DNA of 47,239 bases from Kingella pumchi (GTDB lineage: Bacteria > Pseudomonadota > Gammaproteobacteria > Burkholderiales > Neisseriaceae). This document shows positions 32,424-39,789 of the stretch, in pieces. Made by a program: the position numbers and the translations under genes. The notes under the pieces were generated by a model that did no database searches, was not told where the DNA came from, and worked only from the letters and a program-made list of their open reading frames with translations. Position 1 is the first letter of the stretch, and each line of letters opens with the position of its first letter. The stretch covers positions 1-47,239 of the forward strand of contig NZ_JAKOOW010000009.1 in assembly GCF_022288825.1 (NCBI RefSeq). The letters run 5' to 3'.

Positions 32424-32717
32424 ATGAATACCACCGAACTTGCCGTAATCTTCCTGCCCGCCGGCGTGATGCTGCTGGCTGCCGCCGCGCTGTGGCAGGT
32501 TTATGTGGTGCTCAGCGAAAGCTACACCCTGAACCGCTTTAAAGACCGCCAGCTGCTGCTGCCGGCGCTGGCGATGTTTTTCAGCTTCAGCCTGGCCGTG
32601 TACTGGCTGTGCCCCAATTCCCGCCGCAAAGGGCGCTGGTTCTTGCTCGCCGGCCTGAGCGGCACGCTGCTTTACGGCCTGGGAATGTGGTGGCTGCGCC
32701 CCTATCTGCCCCGCTGA
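32424..32717 (+). CDS. Small membrane protein, about three helices
   Basis: The 97-residue protein has hydrophobic stretches near residues 8-30, 45-62 and 70-90 (AVIFLPAGVMLLAAAALWQV; LLLPALAMFFSFSLAVYWL; WFLLAGLSGTLLYGLGMWW). No family is recognised. The ATG at 32424 is chosen because sequence further upstream is antisense-like. It lies 32 nt before the TusA-like gene, so the two may share a transcript. Confidence 0.7.
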   Translation: MNTTELAVIFLPAGVMLLAAAALWQVYVVLSESYTLNRFKDRQLLLPALAMFFSFSLAVYWLCPNSRRKGRWFLLAGLSGTLLYGLGMWWLRPYLPR

Positions 32718-32749
32718 AGCGCCCGATATCACACACACAAGGAACTCAA

Positions 32750-32983
32750 ATGAGCGACCAAACCCTAGACCTGACCGGCCTGCGCTGCCCGCTGCCGATC
32801 CTACGCGCCAAAAAAGCGCTGGCCGCCGCCGCCGGCGGCAGCGTGATTACCGTACTCGCCACCGATCCCGGTGCCCCCGGCGATTTCGCCGCCTTCTGCC
32901 GCCACACCGGCCACGAGCTGCTGTCGTCCGAAACGCTGGAAAACGGCGTATTCCAAATGGTGATCCGCCGCAAGGCAGCCTGA
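32750..32983 (+). CDS. TusA-like sulfurtransferase
   Basis: The 77-residue protein has the TusA/SirA/YedF motif LRCPLPILRAKKAL, with the sulfur-carrying Cys in CPxP. The family moves persulfide sulfur for tRNA thiolation or other uses. The start has AAGGAACTCAA upstream. A palindromic repeat pair follows. Which TusA subtype this is cannot be told. Confidence 0.88.
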   Translation: MSDQTLDLTGLRCPLPILRAKKALAAAAGGSVITVLATDPGAPGDFAAFCRHTGHELLSSETLENGVFQMVIRRKAA

Positions 32984-33005
32984 AAACCGGAAACCGGCAA
33001 ACAAA

Positions 33006-33027
33006 CGGTGCGCGGGGCGCACCCTAC
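33006..33027 (+). repeat. Short palindromic intergenic repeat, copy 2
   Basis: CGGTGCGCGGGGCGCACCCT is nearly self-complementary (GGTGCGC with GCGCACC). It pairs in inverted orientation with the copy at 33055. Confidence 0.75.
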
Positions 33028-33054
33028 CGCCGAAACTCCCAAAACAGCCCCGCC

Positions 33055-33075
33055 GTAGGGTGCGCACCGCGCACC
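33055..33075 (-). repeat. Short palindromic intergenic repeat, copy 3
   Basis: GTAGGGTGCGCACCGCGCAC is the reverse complement of the copies at 37231 and 37366. Copies 2 and 3 bound a 27-nt spacer. Confidence 0.75.
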
Positions 33076-33090
33076 AAAAACCCAAAACAA

Positions 33091-33131
33091 AAAAGCAGCC
33101 TGAAACTCCGTTTCCACACTTTTCAGGCTGC
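33091..33131. terminator. Uptake-sequence hairpin upstream of pyrC
   Basis: AAAGCAGCCTGAAA and TTTTCAGGCTGC pair. It can end the transcript from the TusA-like gene. Confidence 0.65.
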
Positions 33132-33175
33132 CCGAACCCACCAACTACCAAGAACCCGCCAAGAAACCCCAAACC

Positions 33176-34210
33176 ATGCAAACCCTAACCATTACCCGCC
33201 CCGACGATTTCCATCTCCATGTGCGCGACGGCGCCGCGCTCAAGTCCGTCGTGCCTTTCAGCGCCCGCCAGATGGGGCGCGCGCTGGTGATGCCCAATCT
33301 CAAGCCGCCGGTGGCCACCGTGGCGCAGGCGCTCGACTATAAGCGCCAAATCGAAGCCGCTATTCCCGCCGGCAGCCGCTTCACGCCGCTGATGTCGCTC
33401 TATCTTACCGACAACACCAGCCGCGATACCGTGCGCCAAGCCAAAGCCGCCGGCATCGCCGCGTTCAAACTCTATCCCGCCGGCGCCACCACCAATTCCG
33501 ATTCCGGCGTCAGCGATCTGTTCAAACTGCTGCCGGTATTGGAAGAAATCGCCGCGCAGGATATGCGCTTTCTGGTGCACGGCGAAGTAACCGACCCCGC
33601 TATCGATATTTTCGACCGCGAAGCCGTGTTTATCGAGCGCGTGCTGCAGCCGGTGATGCGCGAGCTGCCCGAACTGAAAACCGTGTTCGAGCACATCACC
33701 ACCGCCGAAGCCGCCGCGCTGGTGAGCGCAGCGGGCGACAATCTGGCCGCCACCGTAACCCCGCAGCATCTGATGTTCAACCGCAACCACCTGCTGGTCG
33801 GCGGCGTGCGCCCGCATTTTTACTGTCTGCCGATTATCAAGCGCGAAAGCCACCGCCGCGCCCTGATTGATGCCGTTACCGGTGCGCAGTCCCACAAATT
33901 CTTTCTCGGCACCGATTCCGCGCCGCACCCGCGCGGCGCCAAAGAAAACGCCTGCGGCTGCGCCGGTATGTTCAGCGCCGCCAACGCCATCGAAATCTAC
34001 GCCCAGATTTTCGAAAACGCCGGCGCGCTCGACAAACTCGAAGCCTTTGCGTCGCACAACGGCGCCCGCTTCTACGGCCTGCCGCGCAACAGCGACACCA
34101 TCACTCTGGTCAAACAGCCCCAGCGCGTACCCGAATCTTTCGCTTTTGGCGAGAGCGAAGTGGTGCCGATGCTCGCCGGCGAAGAGCTGGCGTGGTCGCT
34201 GCAAGGCTGA
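33176..34210 (+). CDS. pyrC: Dihydroorotase
   Basis: PyrC closes carbamoyl aspartate to dihydroorotate, the third step of pyrimidine synthesis. The 344-residue protein is the class II, E. coli-like form: metal ligands in DFHLHVRDG, the lysine in AFKLYPAGATTNSDSGV that is carboxylated, VHGEVTD, TVFEHITT and LGTDSAPHP with the catalytic Asp. The start at 33176 begins QTLTITRPDDFHLH. Monocistronic, with a terminator. Confidence 0.97.
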   Translation: MQTLTITRPDDFHLHVRDGAALKSVVPFSARQMGRALVMPNLKPPVATVAQALDYKRQIEAAIPAGSRFTPLMSLYLTDNTSRDTVRQAKAAGIAAFKLYPAGATTNSDSGVSDLFKLLPVLEEIAAQDMRFLVHGEVTDPAIDIFDREAVFIERVLQPVMRELPELKTVFEHITTAEAAALVSAAGDNLAATVTPQHLMFNRNHLLVGGVRPHFYCLPIIKRESHRRALIDAVTGAQSHKFFLGTDSAPHPRGAKENACGCAGMFSAANAIEIYAQIFENAGALDKLEAFASHNGARFYGLPRNSDTITLVKQPQRVPESFAFGESEVVPMLAGEELAWSLQG

Positions 34211-34236
34211 TCGCCGAGCGGTTTAATCAAGATACA

Positions 34237-34270
34237 AAAAAAGCAGCCTGAAAGGTTTTCAGGCTGCTTT
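34237..34270 (+). terminator. Uptake-sequence terminator after pyrC
   Basis: AAAAAGCAGCCTGAAA pairs with TTTTCAGGCTGCTTTT with a very short loop; a strong terminator. Confidence 0.85.
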
Positions 34271-34337
34271 TGGTATGCGGCACCCCGTTTTCAGGCTGCT
34301 TGGGGTAGGGGAGACCGGTACGGGCGGGCGATACGCA

Positions 34338-34613
34338 TCAGACAATTTTAAAAAACAGCAAGATGCCCATTGCCGCCAAGATCACCGTCCAATAACGGTT
34401 TGGGATAAAAAACAGGAAAGAAGCATCGGAAACAAATAAGCGGCTCAGCACGAAATTGAATCCCGCCGCGAATACGAAGCCCACGCTGTCCATTTGCGCC
34501 GCCGACGAAAAATAAATATGGGCAGCCAGCATTTGAGCCGCCACCCTGCCGGCCAGCATGCCCAGCCCCATCGCCAAAACCACCAGCAAACCTTTGCCGC
34601 TCCAGATAATCAT
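34338..34613 (-). CDS. Small membrane protein, low GC
   Basis: The 91-residue protein has membrane stretches near residues 7-30, 42-58 and 72-90 (GLLVVLAMGLGMLAGRVAA; VGFVFAAGFNFVLSRLFV; WTVILAAMGILLFFKIV). Not recognised. The ATG at 34613 follows AAGGAAGCGGTAAGG. Base composition is lower in GC than its neighbours. The next 170 nt to the VOC gene hold nothing clear. Confidence 0.65.
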   Translation of the reverse strand: MIIWSGKGLLVVLAMGLGMLAGRVAAQMLAAHIYFSSAAQMDSVGFVFAAGFNFVLSRLFVSDASFLFFIPNRYWTVILAAMGILLFFKIV

Positions 34614-34782
34614 CCTTACCGCTTCCTTTGAAAAAGCGCGGATTCTACTTTAAAGCCTTTCTAGGGTGCTGCGTAATCCTGTAGTTGTTGGTAATCGGCA
34701 CCTGTGCGGATATAAAGGCTTGACAGCCGGCCGCCAAACGGCAAAAGGCCGGCAAAAACGGCTCCGGCTCCGGCATGATTCA

Positions 34783-35175
34783 TCAGTTGGTAAACCTTAA
34801 CAGATAACCATTGGGGTCTTGGATAAGAAATTCGACCGGCTCTGCTACGATGCCGCCTTGGATTTCATAAGAGCTTCTTGTCAGCTCCCGATAAATCGCT
34901 ATCTGCTCCTTTTTCACCGTTTCATAGAGCGCTTCAACATTGTCGGTGGCGATGGAAAAATTGATTCCCCGCCCTAAGGGATAGTCCAATTCGCCGGTAT
35001 TCCAGCCCTTGTCATGGATTTGCTCAAACATAAACTGGCTGCCTTGGAAAGACATAAAAACAAACTTGTCTGCTTTGCGTTCATATTCTGTTTTGAAACC
35101 CAGTTTTTCATAAAAGTCTTTTGTTTGCTGGATATCAAATACAGAAAGTTCCGGGATCAGTTCTTTAAATTCCAT
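34783..35175 (-). CDS. VOC-family (glyoxalase/bleomycin-resistance-like) protein
   Basis: The 130-residue protein has the vicinal-oxygen-chelate fold: PELSVFDIQQTKDFYEKLGFK, an FMFEQIH segment, and PVEFLIQDPNGYLLRF at the end. Members include bleomycin-binding proteins, glyoxalases and dioxygenases; the substrate cannot be read off. The ATG at 35175 is taken because it begins MEFKELIPELSV; an extension upstream overlaps an uptake sequence. GC content is plainly lower than around it, with Lys-rich AAA/AAG use, which suggests recent transfer. Confidence 0.88.
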   Translation of the reverse strand: MEFKELIPELSVFDIQQTKDFYEKLGFKTEYERKADKFVFMSFQGSQFMFEQIHDKGWNTGELDYPLGRGINFSIATDNVEALYETVKKEQIAIYRELTRSSYEIQGGIVAEPVEFLIQDPNGYLLRFTN

Positions 35176-35209
35176 AGCGGTTTTCCGTTGGTTTAAATCT
35201 GTTTGCAGC

Positions 35210-35243
35210 AGGCAGCCTGAAACCATTTTCAGGCTGCTTTTGC
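35210..35243 (-). terminator. Uptake-sequence hairpin after speD
   Basis: AGGCAGCCTGAAA and TTTTCAGGCTGC pair in the gap between speD (stop 35257) and the VOC gene. Confidence 0.65.
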
Positions 35244-35256
35244 TGCTTGGAATGCT

Positions 35257-35637
35257 TTATTTGCCCGTTTCAGGCTGCGCGAATAGGGCGGGCAGGCCGC
35301 GCGGGTGTTGCTGCCAGCGGCTGTGTTTGGCTTGCAGCGCCTGTTCGAGCGCAAGGCGGGCGTGTGCGGGGTTCAGGCTGCCGCACAGGAAGATGTCGGC
35401 GGCGGCGTAGTGGTGTTCCGGCCAGGTGTGGATGCTGATGTGCGATTCGGCCAGCAGCAGCACGCCGGTGATGCCGCCGTGGCCGCCGAAGCGGTGGAAA
35501 TGGGCGGAAAGTATGCACGCGCCGGCTTGGCGGGCGGCCTGTTCCATGGCGCTTTGCAGTTTGGCGGCGTCGCGCAGCGGCTCGGGCGGGCAGCCGTACA
35601 GGTCAAGCAGGCCGTGGCTGCCGATGGCGGCACTCAT
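35257..35637 (-). CDS. speD: S-adenosylmethionine decarboxylase proenzyme
   Basis: SpeD makes decarboxylated SAM, the aminopropyl donor for spermidine. It is a small prokaryotic pyruvoyl enzyme that cleaves itself before Ser65 within LLAESHISIHTWPE, which is intact. His and Cys residues expected in the active site (HFHRFGGHG; FLCGSLNP) are present. Length is 126 residues. Its ATG overlaps the stop of a 53-codon gene as ATGA. No speE is seen nearby. An MTA/MTI phosphorylase about 2 kb upstream on the same strand could handle the by-product. Confidence 0.94.
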   Translation of the reverse strand: MSAAIGSHGLLDLYGCPPEPLRDAAKLQSAMEQAARQAGACILSAHFHRFGGHGGITGVLLLAESHISIHTWPEHHYAAADIFLCGSLNPAHARLALEQALQAKHSRWQQHPRGLPALFAQPETGK

Positions 35638-35795
35638 TTGTGGCCGCTTCCGCCGAAGCCGCCAAAGCCGCCTTGTCCGGGCAGGCGGGTGCGGGGGACG
35701 CTGCTTTTGCCGCTGGAAAAGGCGGCGCTGTAGTTAAACAGGGTGGCAAAGGCGATGGCGGCAAGGGCGATCAGGGTGTAGGCGGTTTTGTTCAT
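35634..35795 (-). CDS. 53-residue membrane-anchored Gly/Phe-rich protein, coupled to speD
   Basis: This short gene starts at the ATG at 35795. It encodes one membrane helix or signal (AYTLIALAAIAFATLFNY) and a tail with SVPRTRLPGQGG and GGFGGFGGSGHK. Its TGA overlaps the speD ATG in ATGA, so translation of the two is coupled. The tight overlap is the main evidence that it is real. No family is recognised. Confidence 0.65.
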   Translation of the reverse strand: MNKTAYTLIALAAIAFATLFNYSAAFSSGKSSVPRTRLPGQGGFGGFGGSGHK

Positions 35796-35886
35796 GGCGG
35801 GTTGCTCGGATGGTTGGGGGCGGAAGGCGGCTGCGGCGGAATTTTCGCAGGCACAGCCGGCGCAGGCATGATGTTAAACCGCTTTT

Positions 35887-35926
35887 CAGGCAGCCTGAAA
35901 GGGGGAAACGGCTTTTCAGGCTGCCT
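35887..35926 (-). terminator. Uptake-sequence hairpin after cca
   Basis: AGGCAGCCTGAAA and TTTTCAGGCTGCCT pair next to the cca stop at 35932 and ahead of the small speD-linked gene. Confidence 0.7.
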
Positions 35927-35931
35927 GCGGT

Positions 35932-37179
35932 TTAGACGGTATGCTTGTGCAGCCGGGCAAGCTGCGCGGGCAGCTGCGCGCGGATTTGCGCCAGCCGCGC
36001 CTGGGTGATGGCGTTTTGGATGTCCTGCGGCCGGCCGGTATGGGCAGCGGCGATGGTGGCGGTGTCGATATCGCGGGCGGCATCGAGCATCGCCAGCCAG
36101 AAAGCGCGCTGGGGGTAGGGCGTGTGTTCGCGGCCGAGCCGGCCTTGCTGGTCGGCCTGGCAGACGGCAAGCGCGGCGGCAAAACGTTCGGGGTGGCGCA
36201 GGGCGTCGGCGGCGTTCAGCACGTCGAGTACGGCGCGCGGGCGGCGGATGTCGCTGGCGCGGTGCAGGCGGATGTGCAGACGGCATACCAATTCGGCCAG
36301 CTCGGCGCAGGCTTTGGGCACGCGATAGCGGCGGCTGACGGCGCGCACCGGTTCGATGCCGGCGCTGTCATGGCCGATGTGGCGCGGCAGCATATCGGCG
36401 GGGGTGAGCGCTTTGCCCAAATCGTGCAGCAGCGCGGCATAGCGCTCGGGCAGCCCCAGATTCATGGCGGCGGCGCGCTCAAGCACCAGCAGGGTGTGTT
36501 CGCCGCTGTCGATTTCGGGATGGAAGTCCGCCCGCTGCGGTACGCCGAACAGGGCATCGACTTCGGGCAGCAGCACTTTGAGCGCGCCGCTTTGGCGCAG
36601 AATGTCGATCATCTTGCGCGGATGCGGTTCCATCAGGCCGCGCGACAACTCCTGCCACACGCGCTCGGCCACCAGTGCTTCGGCTTCGCCGTTATCAACC
36701 ATCTGCCGCATCAGCGCCAGCGTTTCGGGGGCGACGGCAAAACCGTAGCGGGCGGCAAAACGGGCGGTGCGCAGTATCCGCACCGGGTCTTCGGCAAAGG
36801 CGGGGCTGACGTGGCGCAGAATGCCGTTTTTCAGGTCTTCGGCACCGCCGTAGGGGTCAATCAGACGGCCGTCGTTATCCTGCGCCATGGCGTTGATGGT
36901 CAGGTCGCGCCGCTGCAGGTCTTGTTCGAGCGTAACGTCTTTGTCGGCGTGGAAGCTGAAGCCGGCATAGCCTTTGGCAGTTTTGCGCTCGGTGCGCGCC
37001 AGCGCGTATTCTTCGCGGGTTTCGGGGTGCAGGAAAACGGGAAAATCTTTGCCCACAGGCTTGAAGCCGCGAGCGAGCATGCTTGGGACGTCGGCGCCGA
37101 CCACCACCCAGTCGCGGTCTTCAACCGGCCGGCCGAGCAGGGCGTCGCGCACGGCGCCGCCAACAAGATAGGTTTGCAT
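35932..37179 (-). CDS. cca: Multifunctional CCA-adding tRNA nucleotidyltransferase
   Basis: Cca builds or repairs the CCA end of tRNA. The 415-residue protein has the class II nucleotidyltransferase start QTYLVGGAVRDALLG followed by the catalytic acidic pair in RDWVVVGA-preceding VEDRDW, the RRDLTINAMA motif, and a C-terminal HD domain (AALLHDLGKAL with metal-ligand HD) as in the long gammaproteobacterial/betaproteobacterial form with phosphohydrolase activity. The ATG at 37179 is chosen because it begins QTYLVGG; 14 further codons upstream are encoded by uptake-sequence DNA and are not family-like. Confidence 0.95.
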   Translation of the reverse strand: MQTYLVGGAVRDALLGRPVEDRDWVVVGADVPSMLARGFKPVGKDFPVFLHPETREEYALARTERKTAKGYAGFSFHADKDVTLEQDLQRRDLTINAMAQDNDGRLIDPYGGAEDLKNGILRHVSPAFAEDPVRILRTARFAARYGFAVAPETLALMRQMVDNGEAEALVAERVWQELSRGLMEPHPRKMIDILRQSGALKVLLPEVDALFGVPQRADFHPEIDSGEHTLLVLERAAAMNLGLPERYAALLHDLGKALTPADMLPRHIGHDSAGIEPVRAVSRRYRVPKACAELAELVCRLHIRLHRASDIRRPRAVLDVLNAADALRHPERFAAALAVCQADQQGRLGREHTPYPQRAFWLAMLDAARDIDTATIAAAHTGRPQDIQNAITQARLAQIRAQLPAQLARLHKHTV

Positions 37180-37230
37180 GGGCGGATGTCTTTCGGGTGG
37201 GCTTTCAGGCTGCTTTTGCATTGGGACGAC

Positions 37231-37252
37231 GGTGCGCGGTGCGCACCCTACG
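37231..37252 (+). repeat. Short palindromic intergenic repeat, copy 4
   Basis: GGTGCGCGGTGCGCACCCTA lies between cca and the phosphorylase gene and is identical in its core to the copy at 37366. Confidence 0.8.
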
Positions 37253-37365
37253 GGTTTCCGACTACTTTTGGGTTTCAGGCAGCCTGAAAACTTTTGCCAT
37301 GCCCGTGCCGGTTTATTTGCGTTGCGGTAGCAGGCGGGGTTTTCAGGCTGCTTTTTATTTGGGAT

Positions 37366-37388
37366 GGTGCGCGGTGCGCACCCTACGG
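37366..37388 (+). repeat. Short palindromic intergenic repeat, copy 5
   Basis: A second copy of GGTGCGCGGTGCGCACCCTA, 135 nt from copy 4 in the same orientation. The 262-nt gap between the genes otherwise holds uptake sequences only. Confidence 0.8.
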
Positions 37389-37389
37389 G

Positions 37390-37428
37390 CTTTCAGGCTG
37401 CTTTAGGGTTTTCAGGCAGCCTGAAAAC
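37390..37428 (-). terminator. Uptake-sequence hairpin after the phosphorylase gene
   Basis: CTTTCAGGCTGC and GCAGCCTGAAAAC pair just beyond the stop codon at 37444. Confidence 0.6.
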
Positions 37429-37443
37429 GGCGGCAGACGGGGT

Positions 37444-38133
37444 TTACAGGCGGTCGATCAGTTGGCGCACGGCATCGAGTGCGGGGTGGCTGCCGTCGCG
37501 CTCCGGGGCGAGCACGCCACACAAATGGGCGTAGGCCATACCCAGCTCGCGGGCGAGTATGGCTTCGGGCATGGCGGTCATGCCGTACACGTCGGCGCCG
37601 TCCTGGCGCATGCGGCGGGCTTCGGCGGCGGTGGGCAGCCGCGCGCCCTGCACGCAGGCGTAAACCGCCGCTTCGTGCGCCGGCATACCGCTTTGGCGGA
37701 TCAGGGCGAGCAGCTCGTCGCGCAGGGCGTGGTCGTAGGGGTGGGTGAAATCGGTGTAGGCGTTTTCCAGCGTGCCGCGTTCGACAAAGCTGCTTTCGCG
37801 GCTGTGGGTGTAGTCGATCAGATCGTGCGGCAGCAGCAGTTCGCCGGCGCTGAAGCCGTCGTGCAGCGGGCGCACGGCGGATACCGACACGATGCGGCGC
37901 ACGCCGATGCTGTGCAGCGCCCAGATATTGGCGCGGTAGTTGATCAGCTGCGGGGCGATGGTGTTGTTCAGGCCGTGTCGGCAGAGAAACACCACCGGCC
38001 GGCCGCCGACTTCGCCTTCCAAAAGCGGGGCGCTGGGCTGGCCGTAGGGGGTGCGGACGATGCGCCGCGCGCCGGTGTGCCATTGCGGCAGCCGCGCCAG
38101 ACTGGCGCTGCCGATAACTGCGAGTGTGTTCAT
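37444..38133 (-). CDS. S-methyl-5'-thioadenosine/thioinosine phosphorylase
   Basis: The 229-residue protein belongs to the class II purine nucleoside phosphorylase/MTAP family: LAVIGSASLARLP, TPYGQPSAPLLEGEV, FLCRHGLNNTIAPQLINYRAN, and VYGMTAMPEAILARELGMAYAHLC in the purine-binding part. Members split methylthioadenosine or methylthioinosine, the by-product of polyamine synthesis. Short betaproteobacterial and pseudomonad members are often methylthioinosine-specific, so either substrate is possible. The ATG at 38133 is preferred over one two codons upstream. It shares strand and neighbourhood with speD. Confidence 0.85.
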   Translation of the reverse strand: MNTLAVIGSASLARLPQWHTGARRIVRTPYGQPSAPLLEGEVGGRPVVFLCRHGLNNTIAPQLINYRANIWALHSIGVRRIVSVSAVRPLHDGFSAGELLLPHDLIDYTHSRESSFVERGTLENAYTDFTHPYDHALRDELLALIRQSGMPAHEAAVYACVQGARLPTAAEARRMRQDGADVYGMTAMPEAILARELGMAYAHLCGVLAPERDGSHPALDAVRQLIDRL

Positions 38134-38186
38134 GGGCAATCCTGTGCGCCGCCGGAGCAGGGCGCGTATGCGGAAAAAGGGAAAAC

Positions 38187-38225
38187 AGGCAGCCTGAAAG
38201 CCGTTTTTGCCGTTTCAGGCTGCCT
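38187..38225 (-). terminator. Uptake-sequence terminator after trpG
   Basis: AGGCAGCCTGAAAGCCG and GCCGTTTCAGGCTGCCT pair in the 132-nt gap between trpG and the phosphorylase gene. Confidence 0.7.
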
Positions 38226-38265
38226 GCGGGGTGGCGGCAAGGGCGTTGCTGCCGCCTGCCGGCTT

Positions 38266-38835
38266 TCAGCCGTGCTGTTGGAGAAAATTGGCGAGCATGT
38301 CGTGGCCGTGTTCGGTGAGCAGCCCTTCGGGGTGGAACTGCACGCCTTCGATGGCGAAGTCTTTGTGGCGCACGCCCATGATTTCGTTATCTTCTGTCCA
38401 TGCGGTGATTTCCAGGCAGTCGGGCAGGGTGTCGCGCTCGATGACCAGGCTGTGGTAGCGCGTGCATTGCACGGGATTGGGCAGGCCGGCAAACATGCCG
38501 CTGCCGTGATGAAATACCGGCGAGGTTTTGCCGTGCATCAGCGTTTTGGCGCGCACCACGCGGCCGCCGAAGGCTTCGCCGATGGTCTGGTGGCCGAGGC
38601 AGACGCCGAGTATCGGCAGTTTGCCGGCAAAATGGCGCATCGCCGCCACCGAAATGCCGGCTTCTTTGGGCGAACAGGGGCCGGGGCCGATCAGCAGGTA
38701 TTGCGGCGCGAGTGCGGCGATTTCGTCGAGCGTGATGTCGTCGTTACGGCGCACCTGCACGTCTTGGCCGAGTTCGGCAAGGTATTGGACGATGTTGTAG
38801 GTGAAGGAGTCGTAGTTGTCGATGAATAGTAACAT
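38266..38835 (-). CDS. trpG: Anthranilate synthase glutamine amidotransferase subunit
   Basis: This class I glutamine amidotransferase (189 residues) supplies ammonia to the anthranilate or aminodeoxychorismate synthase large subunit. The triad is intact: Cys79 in GVCLGHQ and His168/Glu170 in QFHPEG. LLFIDNYDSFTYNIVQY and LLIGPGPCSPKEAGIS are TrpG/PabA signatures. It stands alone, without trpE, pabB or trpDC, so it may serve both pathways (TrpG versus PabA cannot be told). The start at 38835 is the only plausible one. Confidence 0.93.
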   Translation of the reverse strand: MLLFIDNYDSFTYNIVQYLAELGQDVQVRRNDDITLDEIAALAPQYLLIGPGPCSPKEAGISVAAMRHFAGKLPILGVCLGHQTIGEAFGGRVVRAKTLMHGKTSPVFHHGSGMFAGLPNPVQCTRYHSLVIERDTLPDCLEITAWTEDNEIMGVRHKDFAIEGVQFHPEGLLTEHGHDMLANFLQQHG

Positions 38836-38904
38836 GGGAATCTTTCGGCAGGAGCGGGCATTATATGCGCGAGGGGTAGCCTGAAACAGGTTTGATGGTG
38901 CGGC

Positions 38905-38939
38905 AAAGGCAGCCTGAAACGGTTTTCAGGCTGCCTTTG
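38905..38939 (-). terminator. Uptake-sequence terminator after bamD
   Basis: AAAGGCAGCCTGAAA pairs with TTTTCAGGCTGCCTTT with a very short loop, 35 nt past the bamD stop. Confidence 0.8.
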
Positions 38940-38973
38940 CGTGCCTTGCGGCGGCCGGAGGGTTTCAGGCTGC

Positions 38974-39789
38974 TTATTTCCAGTAGCGCCACCACGGGGT
39001 GTCTTTGGCCGACCATTCTTTTTTTAGATAGGGGCTTTCGGGGAAGTTGGTTTCCAGCACGCGGCGGGTGTCGCCGGCCAGCTGGGTGTTGCCCATTTTC
39101 TGGTAGCTGTAAACCATAATCGCCAGCGCTTCTTCCACATAGCGGGTGTTTTGGAAGTTTTGCAGCACTTTTTGCGCGCGGTTGTTGGCGGCGACATAGG
39201 CGCCGCGTTTGGCGTAGTGGCGGGCGATGGCGATTTCGTTGCCGCCCAAGGCATCCACCAGCTGCGCCATGCGCTTGCGGGCGTCGTCGGCGTATTTGCT
39301 GGTGGGGTAGCGGGTAACCAGCTCGTTAAAGGCGCGGTAGGCGTTGCGGTTGGCCTGCGGGTCGCGGTCGGACCAGTCTTGCGAGGCCAGTTTGTTCAGG
39401 AAAGACTGGTCTTCGCCAAACAATACCAGCCCGCGCAGATAGAGGGCGTAGTCCATATTGACGCTGCCGGGGAAGTTGTTTTCAAAGCGGGTCAGGGTGT
39501 TGAGCGCTTTGGCCGGCTCTTCGTTTTTGTATTGCGCGTAGGCGGTTTCCAGCAGCGACTGCTCGACGTAGCGGCCTTCGGGCTGGCGGGAGATGAGCTG
39601 TTCATACAGCGCGGAGGCTCGCGTATAATTGCCGGAATTCAATTCTTCGCGCGCCTCGTTGTACAGGCGGTCGGACGACCAGCCCTGCGTGGCCTGCGCT
39701 TCTTTGTCAACAGTGGCCTTGTTGTTGCCCGAACCCGCGCAGGCGGAAAGGGCGGCGGCCACGGAAATCATAAGCAGAAATTTTTTCAT
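38974..39789 (-). CDS. bamD: Outer-membrane assembly lipoprotein BamD (ComL)
   Basis: BamD is the essential lipoprotein partner of BamA in inserting outer-membrane beta-barrels; in Neisseria it is called ComL. The 271-residue protein has a lipobox ALSAC (Cys about residue 17) and tandem TPR repeats (LYNEAREELNSGNYTRASALYEQLI; ARKRMAQLVDALGGNEIAIARHYAKRGAY). Its ATG overlaps the divergent rluD ATG in the four bases CATG, so no intergenic DNA separates them. A TATAAT on its strand lies inside the start of rluD. Confidence 0.95.
   Translation of the reverse strand: MKKFLLMISVAAALSACAGSGNNKATVDKEAQATQGWSSDRLYNEAREELNSGNYTRASALYEQLISRQPEGRYVEQSLLETAYAQYKNEEPAKALNTLTRFENNFPGSVNMDYALYLRGLVLFGEDQSFLNKLASQDWSDRDPQANRNAYRAFNELVTRYPTSKYADDARKRMAQLVDALGGNEIAIARHYAKRGAYVAANNRAQKVLQNFQNTRYVEEALAIMVYSYQKMGNTQLAGDTRRVLETNFPESPYLKKEWSAKDTPWWRYWK

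Noticed and set aside
31809..32717. Long + strand frame reading from ylqF into the small membrane protein
   Set aside because: The first two thirds are out of frame with ylqF and the helix-hairpin-helix gene. Only the last part from 32424 looks like a protein.
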